From Lysobacteraceae bacterium (lineage in GTDB: Bacteria; Pseudomonadota; Gammaproteobacteria; Steroidobacterales; Steroidobacteraceae), in assembly GCA_012516015.1 (NCBI GenBank), contig JAAYXG010000279.1, positions 1 through 12,817 of the forward strand: 12,817 nt of DNA. The letters are read 5' to 3'. Position numbers and translations under genes: made by a program. Shown in pieces: positions 10,614-12,817 of the stretch. The notes beneath the pieces are model-generated. The model did no database searches and was not told the DNA's origin. It saw only the letters and a list, made by a program, of their open reading frames with translations. Position 1 is the first letter of the stretch. The number at the start of each line of letters is the position of its first letter.

Positions 10614-10633
10614 GTTGACAGTGACGGCAAGAA
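10614..10633 (+). repeat. Short heptad unit left of yciH (GTTGACG family)
   Basis: The words are GTTGACA, a 6-base GTGACG, and the tail GCAAGAA. With one 1-base gap it matches the minus-strand reading of 11137-11161 at about 22 of 25 positions, including the AAAGA after the tail. Together the two form an inverted pair around yciH with tails inward. The TTGACA inside resembles a -35 box, but no -10 lies at the right distance, so the repeat explanation is preferred. Confidence 0.65.
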
Positions 10634-10717
10634 AAGACCGCCACTACTAGGCCTGTCACGCGCGAGCTTCTGGCTAGAGCCTACAGCTTAAGTCGAGTCC
10701 GCTGCTAAACTGGCAGC

Positions 10718-11098
10718 ATGTCGAGCTCGAGATCAAAGCGCGCCACCGATGGAGGCGGCATCGTCTACTCTACGGGCATCGGAGAACGATGCCCCAATTG
10801 CCTGCGCGCGATTCGCGAATGCATCTGCAAGACAGGGACGCCTGGCAAACCTTCGAAGGACGGAATCGTGCGCGTGAGTCGAGAAACGCAAGGACGCAAA
10901 GGCAAGGGCGTTTCCGTGATTTCAGGTCTGGGTCTGAGCGCGAGCGACCTCGATAAGCTCGCAACCGAGCTCAAGAGAAAATGCGGTTCGGGCGGTGCGG
11001 TCGTCGACGGTCGAATCGAAATTCAAGGCGACCACCGCGACCGGCTGGTCGACGAGCTCACGCGCCGCGGCTTCAAGGCAAAGCGCGCCGGCGGCTGA
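10718..11098 (+). CDS. yciH: SUI1/eIF1-family translation factor YciH with an N-terminal cysteine cluster
   Basis: YciH is the bacterial homologue of eIF1/SUI1, a small RNA-binding alpha-beta protein that acts on translation initiation fidelity and may repress translation under stress; it is cytoplasmic. The 126 residues carry the SUI1 core at about 48-126: DGIVRVSRETQGRKGKGVSVISGL, then LDKLATELKRKCGSGGAVVDGRIEIQGDHRD, matching E. coli YciH almost motif for motif, including GRKGKG and KKCGSGG-type loops. The N-terminus (MSSSRSKRATDGGGIVYST) continues into CPNCLRAIRECICK, with Cys25, 28, 35 and 37 spaced like a small zinc site. E. coli YciH lacks this, although some other proteobacterial homologues have CPxC-type segments. 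The gene is convergent with dnaE. The ATG is clear, but no Shine-Dalgarno is obvious. Confidence 0.93.
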   Translation: MSSSRSKRATDGGGIVYSTGIGERCPNCLRAIRECICKTGTPGKPSKDGIVRVSRETQGRKGKGVSVISGLGLSASDLDKLATELKRKCGSGGAVVDGRIEIQGDHRDRLVDELTRRGFKAKRAGG

Positions 11099-11140
11099 GA
11101 CACGTTGGTAGGTGTGGTGGCGAATCGCAGGACAGTTCTT

Positions 11141-11161
11141 TTCTGGCCGTCAACCGTCAAC
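11141..11161 (-). repeat. Short heptad unit right of yciH (GTTGACG family)
   Basis: On the minus strand it reads GTTGACG, GTTGACG, GCCAGAA, three perfect 7-base steps, then AAGAAC. The tail GCCAGAA is identical to that of the right unit in the pyrG-kdsA gap, although the body words differ. It lies between the convergent ends of yciH and dnaE and is the inverted mate of 10614-10633. No T-tract terminator is visible in this 73-base gap. Confidence 0.7.
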
Positions 11162-11171
11162 TTTCTTCCGC

Positions 11172-12817
11172 TCACGCGTCGAGCCGCGGTGCGTACATCA
11201 GCCGAAAGCCATCGTTGCCGCAAAGCTGCGCGAGCTTCTCGGTCAGCTCTCGCGTCGGCCTGACGCACCACTCTTCGGAGAGCACGAGGTCCGCCCGAGC
11301 ATCCTTGCCGCGATACCGAATCGCCACCGCACATCGCCCGCCTCGGTGCGGACGAAGCGTCGCCTCAAGCGTCTTCACGAACTGCCGATCGACATTCTCG
11401 GGCCAGCGGATGATGAGCCGCCGCGCGTGCTGCTCGCGAGCATGATCGATGTCGAATACGCGCTTCGCGTTGAGTCGCCAACCTTCGATGTACTCGTCGA
11501 ATCGCAGCGATCCTTCGACGATGAGAATGGCGCTCTTCGCGATGAGAGACCGATATTGTTGCCACGTCTCTTCGAACATCGAAGCTTCGAGGCGGGCGCT
11601 GCGATCGTCCAACGTGAATATCACGCGTCCGCCGCGCTTGCCTACGTCGAACACCATGCCCGCAATCGTCACGGGCTTGCCTTGAAAGCGAAAGCCCTCG
11701 TTCGGCGCCGGCGTCGGTCTGTCGCCGGTGACATCTGCAATGCTCCCGCTCACGATCGGGCGAACCTCCGCCTCGAACTCTTCGAACGGGTGGCCGGTCA
11801 AATACAAGCCGAGCGTGTCGCGCTCGCCTTCGAGTCGCACACGCCGGCTCCATTCGGGCAGCGCCTCCGTCTCGAAGGAAATCGCTGCGGCCGGGTCCGG
11901 GTCCAACAGACCGAATAGATCGTCCTGACCGACGACTCGGGCTCGTATGGTCTGATCGGCGAGTTGCATGGCAGCCGGCAGCGAGTGCATCAACGTCGCG
12001 CGGTTCGCTCCCAGCGAATCCGCCGCACCTGAACGAATGAGCGCCTCCAGCACTCGGCGATTCATGCGCGTCATATCGCTGCGACGACACAGATCGGCAA
12101 GATCGCGATACGGACCGTTCGCTTCGCGTTCGGCGACGAGGCTCTCGACGACGGCCTGACCGACGCCTTTGATCGCCCCCAGGCCATAGCGAATCCTCCG
12201 TTCGCCGGAAACGGTGAACATGTACTGAGATTGATTCACGTCTGGCGGTTCGACGGTGAGCCCGATCTGATCGCATTCGTACTTGAGCGCGACGACCTTC
12301 TCCGTCTTGTCCATGTCCGAAGACAATACCGCCGACATAAAGGCCGCGGGATAGTGGGCCTTCAACCATGCCGTCTGATACGACAGCAGCGCGTACGCAG
12401 CCGAGTGCGACTTGTTGAAGCCGTAGCCCGCAAACTTCTCCATCAGGTCGAAGATATGCGCGGCAGTATCGTGGTCGACGCCCCGCTTCGTTGCGCCCTC
12501 GATGAACACGGAGCGCTGCTTCGCCATCTCCTCCGGCTTTTTCTTGCCCATTGCTCGCCGGAGAAGATCGGCGCCGCCGAGCGTGTAGCCTGCGAGCACC
12601 TGCGCGATCTGCATCACCTGCTCTTGATACAAAATGACACCGTAGGTCGGCGCGAGCACCGGCTTCAAATCCGGATGCAGGTAATCGATGGGGCCGGTCG
12701 TCTTGCCATGCTTGCGCGCAATGAAATCGTCGACCATGCCCGATTGCAGCGGACCCGGACGGAACAGCGCGACGAGCGCCACGATGTCTTCGAAGCAATC
12801 CGGCTGCAGGCGCCGGA
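11172..12817 (-). CDS. dnaE: DNA polymerase III alpha subunit, C-terminal half (5' end outside window)
   Basis: DnaE is the replicative polymerase of the Pol III core. About 547 C-terminal residues are visible, starting RRLQPDCFEDIVALVALFRP, and the N-terminal PHP domain and catalytic aspartates lie off the right edge. Visible blocks are RPGPLQSGMVDDFI and RKHGK (fingers), LYQEQVMQIAQVLAGYTLGGAD and RRAMGKKKPEEM, then KFAGYGFNKSHSAAYALLSYQT. The helix-hairpin-helix segment YGLGAIKGVGQAVVE is followed by GERDTLGLYLTGHP. The OB-fold (about KPVTIAGMVFDV to TLDDRSARLEASMF) comes next, then the tau-binding C-terminal region, ending YAPRLDA. All match E. coli DnaE in order, with no frameshift. In many gammaproteobacteria accA follows directly; here it lies 4.3 kb downstream. 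Confidence 0.97.
   Translation of the reverse strand, partial: RRLQPDCFEDIVALVALFRPGPLQSGMVDDFIARKHGKTTGPIDYLHPDLKPVLAPTYGVILYQEQVMQIAQVLAGYTLGGADLLRRAMGKKKPEEMAKQRSVFIEGATKRGVDHDTAAHIFDLMEKFAGYGFNKSHSAAYALLSYQTAWLKAHYPAAFMSAVLSSDMDKTEKVVALKYECDQIGLTVEPPDVNQSQYMFTVSGERRIRYGLGAIKGVGQAVVESLVAEREANGPYRDLADLCRRSDMTRMNRRVLEALIRSGAADSLGANRATLMHSLPAAMQLADQTIRARVVGQDDLFGLLDPDPAAAISFETEALPEWSRRVRLEGERDTLGLYLTGHPFEEFEAEVRPIVSGSIADVTGDRPTPAPNEGFRFQGKPVTIAGMVFDVGKRGGRVIFTLDDRSARLEASMFEETWQQYRSLIAKSAILIVEGSLRFDEYIEGWRLNAKRVFDIDHAREQHARRLIIRWPENVDRQFVKTLEATLRPHRGGRCAVAIRYRGKDARADLVLSEEWCVRPTRELTEKLAQLCGNDGFRLMYAPRLDA

Noticed and set aside
10615..10650. Perfect TTGACA with a downstream TACTAG as a promoter for yciH.
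   Set aside because: The spacing is 24 bases, too long for a sigma-70 promoter, and TTGACA is part of a heptad repeat unit matching the one at 11141-11161.
10616..10658. Hairpin after the 75-residue gene (TGACAG with CTGTCA, plus an inner 7-base stem with one mismatch) as a terminator.
   Set aside because: There is no T-tract, and part of the stem is explained by the heptad unit.

Overview
The window looks like a chromosomal segment from a GC-rich, non-enteric gammaproteobacterium. The gene order dnaE - accA - tilS - pyrG - kdsA - eno - ftsB, all on the minus strand, is the classic gammaproteobacterial housekeeping block. The proteins resemble their E. coli counterparts throughout, but KdsA has the cysteine-containing (metal-dependent) active site that enterics lack. 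The Xanthomonadales / Nevskiales / Steroidobacterales area is my best guess. This is an inference from synteny and protein features; there is no rRNA or other strong taxonomic marker here.

Layout. Positions 1-6874 hold the conserved core, read right to left: accA (fatty acid synthesis), tilS (tRNA-Ile lysidinylation), pyrG (CTP synthesis), kdsA (KDO for LPS), eno (glycolysis) and ftsB (cell division, cut by the window edge). kdsA and eno overlap by 4 bases. Positions 11172-12817 hold the C-terminal half of dnaE. Between dnaE and accA, where many gammaproteobacteria have these genes adjacent or nearly so, about 4.3 kb of other material is inserted. It comprises a ParB-domain protein with a histone-H1-like basic tail, a tightly packed three-gene minus-strand cluster (unknown membrane protein, six-helix membrane protein, spermidine-synthase-like enzyme), and two plus-strand genes (a 75-residue charged protein and yciH/SUI1).

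The most striking non-coding structure is a set of intergenic repeats built from seven-base words. At least seven units are exactly five heptads (35 bases) long. Each unit is a run of one word (GTGAYTC, or GGCGTGG-like) closed by a tail heptad of the form GYMAGAA. Shorter units, including a GTTGACG-based family, share the same tail. Units sit in inverted pairs with their tails facing inward: between pyrG and kdsA, on both sides of the parB-like gene, and on both sides of yciH. This modular architecture, shared by three different word families, is the best candidate for an undescribed element. No phage, insertion sequence, CRISPR array, rRNA or tRNA gene was recognised. No stretch over 300 bases lacks a gene.
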